DNA from: Candidatus Tepidiaquacellales bacterium UBA2330
Lineage (GTDB): Bacteria; Bacteroidota; Ignavibacteria; Tepidaquicellales; Tepidaquicellaceae
Assembly (NCBI GenBank): GCA_002344965.1
Contig: DDUU01000037.1
Location: 62,001-126,000 of the forward strand
Length of the DNA: 64,000 nucleotides
Direction of reading: 5' to 3'
Below, piece by piece: positions 9,300 to 18,031 of the stretch (its first letter is position 1; each line of letters starts with the position of its first letter). The translations under genes were made by a program, and so were the position numbers. The notes beneath the pieces were generated by a model. The model worked only from the letters and a program-made list of their open reading frames with translations. It searched no databases and was not told the DNA's origin.

Positions 9300-10760
9300 T
9301 TGAAAAAATTAACTAAATATAAAAACAAAACTTTATTGCTTGATAAGCCGGTCAATGAAGAAATGGAAGTTGAGCATACCGGGAAAACCCCTCCGAATGC
9401 TCTGGACCTTGAATCAAAAATACTGGGTTCGATTCTTATTGATAACAATGTAATCAATGATGTTTTTGAAATAATTGACTCCAGACATTTTTACAGGAAA
9501 AAGAATGAATATGTATTTGATGCAATTAAAAACCTGGATCAGAAGAAAGAACCTATTGATCCGAGTACATTAAAAGAAGAACTTCAGTTAACGGGTAAAC
9601 TGGATATAGTCGGAGGCATAGAGTATATAATAGATCTTACTTCTTCTATTTCGACATCTGCAAACGCAAAATATTATTCAAGAATTGTACTGGAAAAATA
9701 TTTACTTAGAAATCTTATTTCAATTTCTTCTGGTATAGCTGACAAATGTTTTAATCCTGAATCCGATACTTTTTCGATACTTGACGAAGCCGAACAGAGA
9801 ATACTTGATGTTTCCGAATCACTTTCCAAGAAGAAAGTAATTTCAGTCAAAGATGAGATTGACAATATTATAAACATGCTGGCTGAGCAGAAAGAAAACA
9901 AAAGCGGTCTTGTAGGTATTCCGACAGGATATTCAAGACTGGATGATCTGACTGCAGGATTTCAGGATTCGGAATTAATAATAATTGCGGGAAGACCTTC
10001 ACACGGAAAGACTGCTTTTTCCATGAACATAGCGCGGAATGCCGCGATTGATCACGGAAAATCAGTAGCTATATTCAGTCTTGAAATGTCTTTCAGAGAG
10101 CTAATTCTCAGAATGCTTTCAGGTGAAGCGAGAGTCAACGGTAAAAATCTTAAAACGGGAAAGACCACAACAGATGAGTGGAACAGGGTTATTAAAAGTT
10201 TTCATAAACTGAAGACGAATTTATTTATTGATGATACAAGCGAACTCTCCATACTTGAGATCAGAGCAAAAGCCAGGAAGATGAAAAAAGAATTCGGCAT
10301 TGATATGATCATTGTTGATTACCTACAGCTTGTAAAAGGTCCTGAATCAGCAGAAAGAAGAGATCTTGAAGTTGCATATGTTTCCAGAGGATTAAAAGCT
10401 CTTGCCAAGGAACTTGAGATTCCGGTAGTTGCATGCGCACAGCTTAACCGATCTATTGAGCAGAGAGGAAAAGAGAAAAGACCGCAGCTTGCCGATCTGA
10501 GAGAATCAGGTTCAATAGAACAGGACGCTGACGTTGTTATATTTGTTCACAGACCTGCAATGGGTAAAAGTCTTAACAGGGATGATCCGGATTATCTTAC
10601 TGAATTGAGAAAAGCGGAAATTATTATAGGCAAGCAAAGGAACGGTCCGATAGATGATTTTGAACTTGTATTTTTAAATGAGTATGCAAAATTTGAAAAT
10701 CAGGAATATCATCCTGTTATTGAAATTCCGGGATATGTAAAATCAGATGATCCTTTTTAG
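9300..10760 (+). CDS. dnaB: Replicative DNA helicase DnaB
   Basis: 486 residues. The N-terminal DnaB domain (PPNALDLESKILGSIL, near residue 32) is followed by a RecA-like motor with Walker A GRPSHGKT, Walker B MIIVDYLQL and the ADLRESGSIEQDADVV arginine-finger region. The usual Met of GRPSMGKT is His here, which should not affect catalysis. The frame opens with TTG at 9300. An in-frame ATG at 9363 would remove a basic 21-residue leader, so the start is uncertain. It ends at a bidirectional terminator. Confidence 0.95.
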   Translation: MKKLTKYKNKTLLLDKPVNEEMEVEHTGKTPPNALDLESKILGSILIDNNVINDVFEIIDSRHFYRKKNEYVFDAIKNLDQKKEPIDPSTLKEELQLTGKLDIVGGIEYIIDLTSSISTSANAKYYSRIVLEKYLLRNLISISSGIADKCFNPESDTFSILDEAEQRILDVSESLSKKKVISVKDEIDNIINMLAEQKENKSGLVGIPTGYSRLDDLTAGFQDSELIIIAGRPSHGKTAFSMNIARNAAIDHGKSVAIFSLEMSFRELILRMLSGEARVNGKNLKTGKTTTDEWNRVIKSFHKLKTNLFIDDTSELSILEIRAKARKMKKEFGIDMIIVDYLQLVKGPESAERRDLEVAYVSRGLKALAKELEIPVVACAQLNRSIEQRGKEKRPQLADLRESGSIEQDADVVIFVHRPAMGKSLNRDDPDYLTELRKAEIIIGKQRNGPIDDFELVFLNEYAKFENQEYHPVIEIPGYVKSDDPF

Positions 10761-10781
10761 TGAAACTAACTTTAGTTAAAC

Positions 10782-10818
10782 AAAAAAACCCGGTACAGTT
10801 AAGTTACCGGGTTTTTTT
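10782..10818. terminator. Bidirectional terminator between dnaB and the HMA gene
   Basis: An A tract plus CCCGGTA (10789-10795) pairs with TACCGGG (10805-10811) plus a T tract. The symmetrical A and T runs serve both convergent genes. Confidence 0.88.
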
Positions 10819-10836
10819 TATTAATAATTAATCCTA

Positions 10837-11325
10837 TCAGGATTTTTTATCACTCTTCTTTTTTGAATCGCATTTTGTACCGTCTTCACAATTACCCTGA
10901 AGACCTTTTTCCTTAACAGAAGCTGCGATGATCTCAGGATTTGTTTCTTCGCCTGAATACATGACTTTTATGCTTGTCATTTTGGAAACACTGCATGTTT
11001 CTCCGTAAACAACTTCTTTCACGCCGCTGATTCCCATAAGATTTCCTGTCATGTCAGTTTTACAGCCGTCGCAATGAATTTTATCAGTAACGAATTCGTA
11101 AGCAGCAAAACCGGATAGATCATCATCGGAAGTGTTGCTTGCGCTGCTCATTTTATCTCCGGAGCAATCGCTTTTAGTTTCTGTGGTTCCTGCTGTTTTT
11201 GTGCAGGTTGAAGAGCAGTCTTTCTTGTCTTTATCGTCTGCAATTAAATTATTGTTCTGAACATAAAAAATACTCAGAGCAACGATTACAACAAGTGAAG
11301 CAATTAAGATAAGTTTCTTTTTCAT
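10837..11325 (-). CDS. Secreted or anchored heavy-metal-associated (HMA) domain protein
   Basis: 162 residues. An N-terminal hydrophobic segment (LILIASLVVIVALSIFYV) acts as anchor or signal. A Cys/Ser/Lys-rich linker (DCSSTCTKTAG) leads to an HMA domain from about residue 75, with metal ligands C-D-G-C in KIHCDGCKTDM and the VSKMTSIKVMY strand. The tail is Lys/Ser-rich. HMA domains bind Cu or other soft metals. No ATPase or efflux gene is adjacent, so the partner is unknown. The start ATG is preceded by a 70-bp AT-rich gap. Confidence 0.75.
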   Translation of the reverse strand: MKKKLILIASLVVIVALSIFYVQNNNLIADDKDKKDCSSTCTKTAGTTETKSDCSGDKMSSASNTSDDDLSGFAAYEFVTDKIHCDGCKTDMTGNLMGISGVKEVVYGETCSVSKMTSIKVMYSGEETNPEIIAASVKEKGLQGNCEDGTKCDSKKKSDKKS

Positions 11326-11409
11326 TTTTGTTATTGTTTGGTTATTAAAAAAATATAAATTTATTATTTTGGAGTTACATCCGCTAACTTATTATTTTCT
11401 ATTTTAATT

Positions 11410-12258
11410 TCACTTTTTTTGATTTTTCTTTGATTTTTTTTTACAGTCTGAATTTTCTCTTATTTCTTTATTTATAACAATATTTAAATTTTTGTTTGTA
11501 CTGGTGTAAAGACTTTCATACTTATCCTGATTAATATTAAACTCTCTTTCAGATTTATTTTTTCGGGAGTATTTATTCTGATTTTCTGAATGCTCTGTTG
11601 CTTTGATTAGATTAACTTTATCAGAACTTTTACATTCATCTGTGTATTTGGAATCCGATTCAAATCCGGTATTGGATTTTAAAAAATCCTTTTTGTTTGT
11701 CTTTCTCTTATTTTTTAATTTTGAATCCTTAGAAATTACATGATTAAATTCAAAACCATTACCGTTAACAAAATCTTTATTTACAGTTGCTGAAAAACAT
11801 TCCTTGTTGATAACTGATCTTTGAGAGTTTTGATTCGCATTATTTTCAGCAGTTAAATTACTCAGACTTTTACTTTTTCTGATCCCGGAATTTCTATTAT
11901 TTTTCTTTAAAAGGTTATTCAGTTCAGCAGTAAAGTCAATATTCAAATCAGGTACAGGCTTTTCTGTTTTTGCCTGATTATCTTTACTGATATCTGATGT
12001 AGCGCTTTCCGAAAATGATTTTAAAGTCTTTGTTTTGCTAATTGACTTACGGAATGTTTTTTTAACTGAATTAACTTTTTGAGGGTTATTAAAATTTGAA
12101 ATTGCATCATCACCGTTCAAAGGTACATTAATTTCCATTTCATCTGCGGTGAAAACTTTATCGAAAGAGTTTTCAATTATAGTATTGAATTGATAATAAA
12201 TGAACCCGGCTAAAAGGGAAACTATTACAGAAGACAGATAATTTTTTTTATACTTCAT
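11410..12258 (-). CDS. Unknown Lys/Asn/Ser-rich protein with an N-terminal membrane segment
   Basis: 282 residues and not recognised. A single hydrophobic segment near residues 8-25 (YLSSVIVSLLAGFIYYQF) is followed by a long, highly charged, low-complexity tail with many Lys, Asn, Ser and Glu, and no Cys-rich or catalytic motif. It looks like a bitopic protein with a disordered exterior or periplasmic tail. Continuous frame and an ATG start support a real gene, but biased composition makes this moderate. Confidence 0.5.
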   Translation of the reverse strand: MKYKKNYLSSVIVSLLAGFIYYQFNTIIENSFDKVFTADEMEINVPLNGDDAISNFNNPQKVNSVKKTFRKSISKTKTLKSFSESATSDISKDNQAKTEKPVPDLNIDFTAELNNLLKKNNRNSGIRKSKSLSNLTAENNANQNSQRSVINKECFSATVNKDFVNGNGFEFNHVISKDSKLKNKRKTNKKDFLKSNTGFESDSKYTDECKSSDKVNLIKATEHSENQNKYSRKNKSEREFNINQDKYESLYTSTNKNLNIVINKEIRENSDCKKKSKKNQKK

Positions 12259-12382
12259 GGCAATTGTAATATATTATTTAATCCCGTTTTTGTTATTTAT
12301 AATATACAATTTTCAATCAAAAATTAAAATATTTTTTTAAAACTAAATTTATTGGAAATGCAATATTGAATTTATAAAATAT

Positions 12383-13633
12383 TTACTTGATCCTTTTTAT
12401 TGCGACAAGAGTTCTGTCGTCAGAATATTTTCCCTTAACAGAAAACTTATTCACATCCTGTATGATCTTACTGCAAATTTCCTTTGCGCTAAAATTTTTA
12501 TTTTTCATCAAAATCTGTTTCAATCTGTCTTCTCCGTAAAATAAAAAATCTTCATTCGTGGCTTCCACAATTCCGTCTGTATAAAGAAGAAGTATGTCAT
12601 TTTTTTTAAAATTTATGCTGTCCGAATAATATTTCTGATAGGGGGCAGGACCGAGTACCGGACCTGTGGCTGATAAAAATTCTGTCTCGCCTTTTTCTGA
12701 GTTATAAAAAACAGGAGGGTTCTGACCTGCATTAACATACTGGCAAAGTCCTTTTCTGTCTTTTATAAGTTCACAGTAAAAAAGTGTAACAAATCTTTCA
12801 TAAGGAAATGTCTCATATACAAGATTGTTAATTTTCTTAACCATAGTAGTAAGCTTGATCTGAAATTCAACTCCCATTCTTAAAGCACCTGAAACATACA
12901 GTGCCTGAGCTGCAGCTGATATGCCCTTTGAAGCCGCATCTCCGACGGCAATACCGACTCTTTCCTTGTCTTCGCTTTCTATATAATCAAAAAAATCGCC
13001 TCCTACTATTTTATCGGGTATTGAAAGACCGAACATTTCAAAGTTACCGAATTTCATTTCATGATCAGGCAGAATGCTTTTTTGAATTTCACGAGCTTTG
13101 TTTAGTTCAAGTATATTTTCTTTAGCTGAAGATTCAATTCCTTTACTCCTTATTATGGAGCTGAGCGTCATGCTAATGATATTCAGAGTATTTAAAAGAT
13201 CATCTTCTATAAATTTTGCATTGAGAGCTATAAGATATTCATAAAGATAGAAAATTTGATCTTTATCATCTTTGAATTTATATCTTTCACCGACTCCGGT
13301 TGCAGAGTAATGATAAATACCTTTGTCAATCAGATATTCGTCTGTTTCCTGAGCGATTACCGATCTGTACAGTCCGACATCTTTAAACATAGGATACTGG
13401 TTAACACTCAGTTCATAATTCTTTTCTATCAGATCCACATCTCCCATTTGTTCGAATAGCGAATAAGAAGTCTTTTCTTTGTTAAGCATCCATAATCTTC
13501 CTCCGATTATTTTTATTTCCTCGTTTTTAATGATCTGTTCAAGGACGTAAGTGAGAAGCTCTTTGTCATTATTAATTTTAGGCGCTTCCTTTACAATGTT
13601 TTCAATTGTTCTGAATAGTTTTTTTTGCTCCAT
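12383..13633 (-). CDS. SpoIIE/RsbU-type PP2C phosphatase with N-terminal sensor domain
   Basis: 416 residues. Residues 1-165 look like a GAF-type sensor (LLTYVLEQIIKNEEIKIIGG, then a helix-rich linker). Residues about 185-416 are a SpoIIE-type PPM phosphatase: ARE-IQKSILP, KIVGGDFFDYIE, VGDAASKGISAA, YVNAGQNPP and LLLYTDGIVEA carry the metal-binding Asp residues. Such enzymes dephosphorylate anti-sigma-factor antagonists in partner-switching cascades; no partner is visible nearby. It follows the YihY-like gene in the same direction with a 21-bp gap. Confidence 0.88.
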   Translation of the reverse strand: MEQKKLFRTIENIVKEAPKINNDKELLTYVLEQIIKNEEIKIIGGRLWMLNKEKTSYSLFEQMGDVDLIEKNYELSVNQYPMFKDVGLYRSVIAQETDEYLIDKGIYHYSATGVGERYKFKDDKDQIFYLYEYLIALNAKFIEDDLLNTLNIISMTLSSIIRSKGIESSAKENILELNKAREIQKSILPDHEMKFGNFEMFGLSIPDKIVGGDFFDYIESEDKERVGIAVGDAASKGISAAAQALYVSGALRMGVEFQIKLTTMVKKINNLVYETFPYERFVTLFYCELIKDRKGLCQYVNAGQNPPVFYNSEKGETEFLSATGPVLGPAPYQKYYSDSINFKKNDILLLYTDGIVEATNEDFLFYGEDRLKQILMKNKNFSAKEICSKIIQDVNKFSVKGKYSDDRTLVAIKRIK

Positions 13634-13652
13634 ATGTTTTATAAAAATTTTA

Positions 13653-14555
13653 TTATTTGGTATTTAAAGATTTCTTTAGATTATTCCTTTCCATATATAT
13701 ATCGCCCATCTCCGCTCCAACCACGAGCACGAGTGAAACATAATAAATAAAAAAGATACTGATTACAATTGTAGCAAATGCTCCGTAGATCCTGCTGTAA
13801 CTTGCAACATTCAGGATATAAAATCCAAAAAGATACTTTAGCAGTTCAAAAAATACTGCGGTAACGAATGACGAAAAAAATATAACTTTTCTGTTGATCT
13901 TCCAGAAAGGAACAAACAGATACAATATATAAAAGAGAGTAAAAGAAATTATAAATCCAATTATGACGGGGACCATTTTCTGAAAAAAACTAAGATCGAT
14001 ATATTCACCGAAAATACCCTGAGAATAAGTTTCAATGATTGGCACTATTCCTGTGATCGCAAGGGATAACAGAAGCAAAACAAGTGAAACTATTACAAGA
14101 AAAAAATCCCTGACCTTTTCTTTAAAAAAACTCAGTTCGGCTTCGACTTTAAAAACTTTCTTTAAAACTTCTCTTAAAGCGCTGAATACGCCGCTCGCAG
14201 TCCAGAATATACCTATAATACTAACCAGACCGGTGACAAATGTATTTGCTGTCAGCTCTTTTGTTTTATCTATCAATTCAAATATTATCCGTTCTTTATA
14301 CTGTCCCGGAAGCGGGATGATGCTGTTGATATAATCAACCAATTTTTTCTGAACAGTTTCACTATCAAGATAAATGCCTAAGAAAGTAAATATGAGCAGC
14401 GCAAAAGGAATAAGACAGATCAGAATATTAAATGATATACCGGAAGACATTATCCATATATGATCATGATCAAATTTATACAAAAGTCTGTCGGAATAAT
14501 AAATAATTCTCTCAGCATACTTGTTTTTCTTGATCCGGTCAATTAGTTTTTTCAT
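13653..14555 (-). CDS. YihY/virulence factor BrkB family inner-membrane protein
   Basis: About 300 residues with roughly six membrane helices. The signatures are SSGISFNILICLIPFALLI near the N-terminus and GAFATIVISIFFIYYVSLVL near the C-terminus, both typical of PF03631. The family is widespread and of unsettled function; the old RNase BN label is wrong for it. ATG at 14555 gives a 2-bp gap after hutH, while an in-frame TTG at 14561 would overlap the hutH stop. Either way it is coupled to hutH. Confidence 0.88.
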   Translation of the reverse strand: MKKLIDRIKKNKYAERIIYYSDRLLYKFDHDHIWIMSSGISFNILICLIPFALLIFTFLGIYLDSETVQKKLVDYINSIIPLPGQYKERIIFELIDKTKELTANTFVTGLVSIIGIFWTASGVFSALREVLKKVFKVEAELSFFKEKVRDFFLVIVSLVLLLLSLAITGIVPIIETYSQGIFGEYIDLSFFQKMVPVIIGFIISFTLFYILYLFVPFWKINRKVIFFSSFVTAVFFELLKYLFGFYILNVASYSRIYGAFATIVISIFFIYYVSLVLVVGAEMGDIYMERNNLKKSLNTK

Positions 14556-14557
14556 TC

Positions 14558-16093
14558 TCAAAAAAGTTTACCGCAGTTATTTTCGACTTCAGACAAAAAA
14601 TCGGAGTTGTAGATAATTCCGCTAAAATTCAGGATCTGTTCGCTTGTAACTGTATCCTCCTTAATATGTTTTGAGAATTTTCTTATATAGGAATAAGCTT
14701 TTTCTGTTCCTGCTCCGCTTTTAAGTGGTCTTAAAAAATCCATTCCCTGAGCTGCGCATAAAAACTCAATAGATATAATATTTTTAACATTATTAATAAC
14801 ATCAAAACATTTTATAGAAGAGACTGACCCCATTGAATTATGGTCTTCCTGATTAGCGCTGGTAGGAATAGAATCTACGGAAGCGGGGTGGCATAATACT
14901 TTATTTTCGCTGACAAGAGATGCAGCAGTATACTGTGCTATCATCAGACCTGAATTTAATCCGCCTTTACTTGTGAGGAATCTCGGAAGTCCGCTCAGAC
15001 TTCCGTCAAGAAGTCTTGCAGTCCTGCGTTCGCTGATATTACCGAGTTCGCTTACGGCAATGGCCAGGAAATCTGCTATAAACGCAAGCGGTTCCCCGTG
15101 AAAATTTCCTCCTTCAATGTGTTCGCCTGATTCGGGAAATAAAAGGGGATTATCAGTTGCCGAATTTATTTCCGTTTCAAGAACTTTCTTACAATGAGAG
15201 ATAGTGTCCTTGACTGCGCCGTGCACCTGCGGCATACATCTGAGAGAATAAGCATCCTGTACTTTTCCGCAGTCTCTGTGAGATCTCATTATCTCACTGC
15301 CTTTTAAAAGTTTTCTTAAATTTGCGGCGGATTTTTTTTGACCGGGATGAGGTCTTACAGACTGAAGTTTTTCAGAAAACGCTTTGTCAGTGCCTCTCAA
15401 AGCTTCTAGTGACATGCTTCCGGAAATATCTGCAAGCTTTGAAATATATTCAGCATCAAAAATTGATTTACATATGTATGCTGACATCATCTGTGTTCCG
15501 TTTATCATAGCAAGACCTTCCTTGGCTGAAAGTTCAAAAGGCTGCAGCTTTTTTGATTTCAAAGCAATACTGCTTTTTATAATATTGCCGTTTAACTTAC
15601 AGAAACCTTCACCTATTAAAAGAAGTGCAAGATGTGACAGAGGAGATAAATCTCCTGAACTACCGACAGAACCTTTTGAAGGTATCAGAGGGATTATGCC
15701 GGAATTAAAAATTGAAATCAATCTTTGGATGAGTTCAGGTCTTACGCCTGAAAAACCTTTTGCAAGAGAATTTATTCTGAACAGCAGCATAAGTCTTGCT
15801 ATTACATCGGGAACAAATTTTCCTACACCTGCAGAGTGTGAGAGTATTAAATTTCTTTGTAAAATTTTTGAGTCTTTCTGTGATATCCTGACATCTTTAA
15901 ATTCGCCGAAACCGGTTGTAACACCGTAGATGACTTCATTGTTTGCGATCCAGCTTTTCACCATTTCAGCAGACGCTTTAATATTTTTTTCTGCTGACCG
16001 CTGCAGTCTGATCTTCTGACCGGAAGTAACTATCAGAATTGAATTTTCAACAGTAAGATTACTGCCGTTTATAGTAAAAAATTTAGTTTGCAT
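14558..16093 (-). CDS. hutH: Histidine ammonia-lyase
   Basis: Deaminates histidine to urocanate. 511 residues, the normal length. The active-site features are YGVTTGFGEF, LSHSAGVG with the HAL-type Ser-His selectivity pair, the MIO loop GSVGSSGDLSPL, and SANQEDHNSMG with the catalytic Glu. The MIO triad reads Ser-Ser-Gly, where the family consensus is Ala-Ser-Gly; the central Ser is retained. The Ser-His pair argues for HAL over PAL or TAL. No hutU, hutI or hutG is present in the window. It heads the run with the YihY and SpoIIE genes. Confidence 0.92.
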   Translation of the reverse strand: MQTKFFTINGSNLTVENSILIVTSGQKIRLQRSAEKNIKASAEMVKSWIANNEVIYGVTTGFGEFKDVRISQKDSKILQRNLILSHSAGVGKFVPDVIARLMLLFRINSLAKGFSGVRPELIQRLISIFNSGIIPLIPSKGSVGSSGDLSPLSHLALLLIGEGFCKLNGNIIKSSIALKSKKLQPFELSAKEGLAMINGTQMMSAYICKSIFDAEYISKLADISGSMSLEALRGTDKAFSEKLQSVRPHPGQKKSAANLRKLLKGSEIMRSHRDCGKVQDAYSLRCMPQVHGAVKDTISHCKKVLETEINSATDNPLLFPESGEHIEGGNFHGEPLAFIADFLAIAVSELGNISERRTARLLDGSLSGLPRFLTSKGGLNSGLMIAQYTAASLVSENKVLCHPASVDSIPTSANQEDHNSMGSVSSIKCFDVINNVKNIISIEFLCAAQGMDFLRPLKSGAGTEKAYSYIRKFSKHIKEDTVTSEQILNFSGIIYNSDFLSEVENNCGKLF

Positions 16094-16181
16094 TAATCAA
16101 TATACAAATGAAGTATAGAATTTTAAAGATATAAAAAGGCATTTATAGCGGGAAGTATGAAATGAACAGGATGAAAATGAG

Positions 16182-16382
16182 TTAAGAGGATTTAATTAAT
16201 TTCAAATCATTTATAAAGTCTTCAGCGTCTTTCCTGCTGTTAAACCAGTGTGAAGATTCGACGGATTTAAAAATGAAAAATTTTTTAAGAACATTGACGA
16301 TCCACATAGCAGGATCAGAATATCTGTTAATTAATTCAACTGTTTTTCCGTTTACGGAAAATTTTTCCCGAAAATCTTTCAT
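16182..16382 (-). CDS. Small unknown protein, 66 aa
   Basis: 66 codons from an ATG, with mixed composition and a C-terminal segment (WFNSRKDAEDFINDLKLIKSS) that reads like a real folded small protein. No family recognised. It lies alone in the gap between hutH and the second SpoIIE phosphatase, both over 80 bp away. No clear ribosome-binding site. Confidence 0.45.
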   Translation of the reverse strand: MKDFREKFSVNGKTVELINRYSDPAMWIVNVLKKFFIFKSVESSHWFNSRKDAEDFINDLKLIKSS

Positions 16383-16575
16383 TAATTTTTTTTATAATTT
16401 ATATAAATTATATCTTTATATATACGACAATGTTTGTGCTTCTCCCGTTGTAGCTTTTAAGACATCTGTGCTATGTATTAATTTTTAATAGCGTAAAAAA
16501 TGGATATTAAAATAATTCCTCATCAGATAATTTGAACTTAATAAAAACTCATTCGTATTTAAGTCATTTGAAAAA

Positions 16576-17658
16576 TTGAAAAAGAAAAGATTGATAAAAA
16601 AAATTTACGATTTTTATTCTGATGATTTAACTTCTAAAGAACTTGAAAACACACTATTCAGAGAGACGCCGGTCAGATATAAATATTATTTAAAAGAACT
16701 GGAAAAGTCCGGAGATATTCACACCGGCAAGAGCGGAATCTTATCCAAAGTAAAAACATTTACAAAAGCTTTTCTTGTAAAGCTCTCACCTGTTATACGA
16801 ATTTTTTATTCTGCTGCTATAGCTGCGTTTTTGTTTGCATGGCTGTCAGAAAACTGGAATTTAGCCGTGCTTACTTTTATAGTTCTAAATTTTATACTGA
16901 TTTACGAAATAGCTGAAAAGCTTACTTCACGGGATGAACTGAAAGTAGCGAGAGATCTGCAGATCAGTCTTATTCCCAAAGAACCTCCCGTAGATGATTT
17001 TTTTGAAGTATCTTATTATTATGAAACTGCAAAAGTAGTGGGCGGTGATTTTATAGATTTTATAAAAAAGAACGATAGTGTCTATTATATATCCACAGGA
17101 GATATTTCAGGCAAAGGAATGTCGGCGGCATTGTATATGATTCAGGTGAGACTTCTGATGAGACAGCTTTCGGATCAGATTGAAAATCCAAAACTTATAT
17201 TGAGAGCTCTCAATGAGAACGTTTTCAGGCATATAAAAAAAGGACTTTATTTCAGTGCTGTATTAACTGAAGTCAATCGTAATAAACTTAAAATATGCAG
17301 AGCAGGGCATTCGCCTGTGATTTATTTTGATAAATCCGCCGGTATATGCCGCGAGATCAGACAGAACGGGATGGCTGTCGGACTTTGCGAGGGTGAACTG
17401 TTTGACAATGCGCTTGAAGAAATAGAAATTGAAGCGGGATCTGGTGACATTATTTTTTATTATTCCGACGGACTTACTGAAAGTATGAACAGTTTGAAAG
17501 AAGAGTTTGGTCTTGAAAAAGTTAAGGAGATATTATGCGGTAATTATTTCAGAACCGCTGAAGATCTGAAAAGCATATTTCTGTCAGAAATAAATAAATT
17601 TATCGGTTATTCTGAAGTTCATGATGATATCACTTTAATTATTTTAAAAGCTAAATAA
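16576..17658 (+). CDS. Membrane-anchored SpoIIE-type PP2C phosphatase
   Basis: 360 residues. A basic N-terminal helical region (1-70) is followed by two hydrophobic segments (about 75-115: IRIFYSAAIAAFLFAWL and LTFIVLNFILIYEIA). The catalytic domain comes next: RDLQISLIPKEPP, AKVVGGDFIDFI, TGDISGKGMSAAL, CRAGHSPVIYF and IFYYSDGLTESM. The metal-binding Asp residues are intact. The frame opens with TTG; no ATG lies near it. It is a second member of the same enzyme class as the gene 3 kb away on the other strand, with a different sensor half. Confidence 0.85.
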   Translation: MKKKRLIKKIYDFYSDDLTSKELENTLFRETPVRYKYYLKELEKSGDIHTGKSGILSKVKTFTKAFLVKLSPVIRIFYSAAIAAFLFAWLSENWNLAVLTFIVLNFILIYEIAEKLTSRDELKVARDLQISLIPKEPPVDDFFEVSYYYETAKVVGGDFIDFIKKNDSVYYISTGDISGKGMSAALYMIQVRLLMRQLSDQIENPKLILRALNENVFRHIKKGLYFSAVLTEVNRNKLKICRAGHSPVIYFDKSAGICREIRQNGMAVGLCEGELFDNALEEIEIEAGSGDIIFYYSDGLTESMNSLKEEFGLEKVKEILCGNYFRTAEDLKSIFLSEINKFIGYSEVHDDITLIILKAK

Positions 17659-18031
17659 AATTTACTTACTCCGTTTTTTATTTTTTACCTCTTTAATTCC
17701 TGAATCTCTTACATTACCTCTGCAATATAAGCATACTTACTTTAAGCAAGTTAGTATGCGATATATATTTAAAGTTTATAACCTTCAGATTATTGCTTGT
17801 TTATTATGATAAATAGAGATATATATTAAAGTAAAACATTTAATAAAATAAGTTTTTATTTAAAAAATTTTTTTTTATTTTAGCTGACTTAAAATTTTAT
17901 TAATCAAACGAAAGGATTCTATTATATCATTTCTATGGATTTTTATCTTTACTTCTGAGTTATCTAATCTGACAGATTAAATTTCCTTTTTCTATACCCC
18001 AAAATAGAAATAGCAATGGTGTATAAAAGGT
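17659..18031. other. Intergenic, 373 bp, holding one imperfect palindrome
   Basis: AT-rich. Apart from the palindrome listed separately, I see no gene or strong terminator. A signal-peptide protein starts at its right end. Confidence 0.5.
17731..17759. repeat. Imperfect 12-bp inverted repeat
   Basis: GCATACTTACTT, five bases (TAAGC), then AAGTTAGTATGC, with one mismatch between arms. No T tract follows, so an operator for the esterase gene 270 bp downstream, or a non-terminating hairpin, is more likely than a terminator. Confidence 0.55.

Noticed and set aside
15384..15929. 181-codon frame antisense to hutH
   Set aside because: hutH is unmistakable; the antisense frame is a by-product of its codon use.
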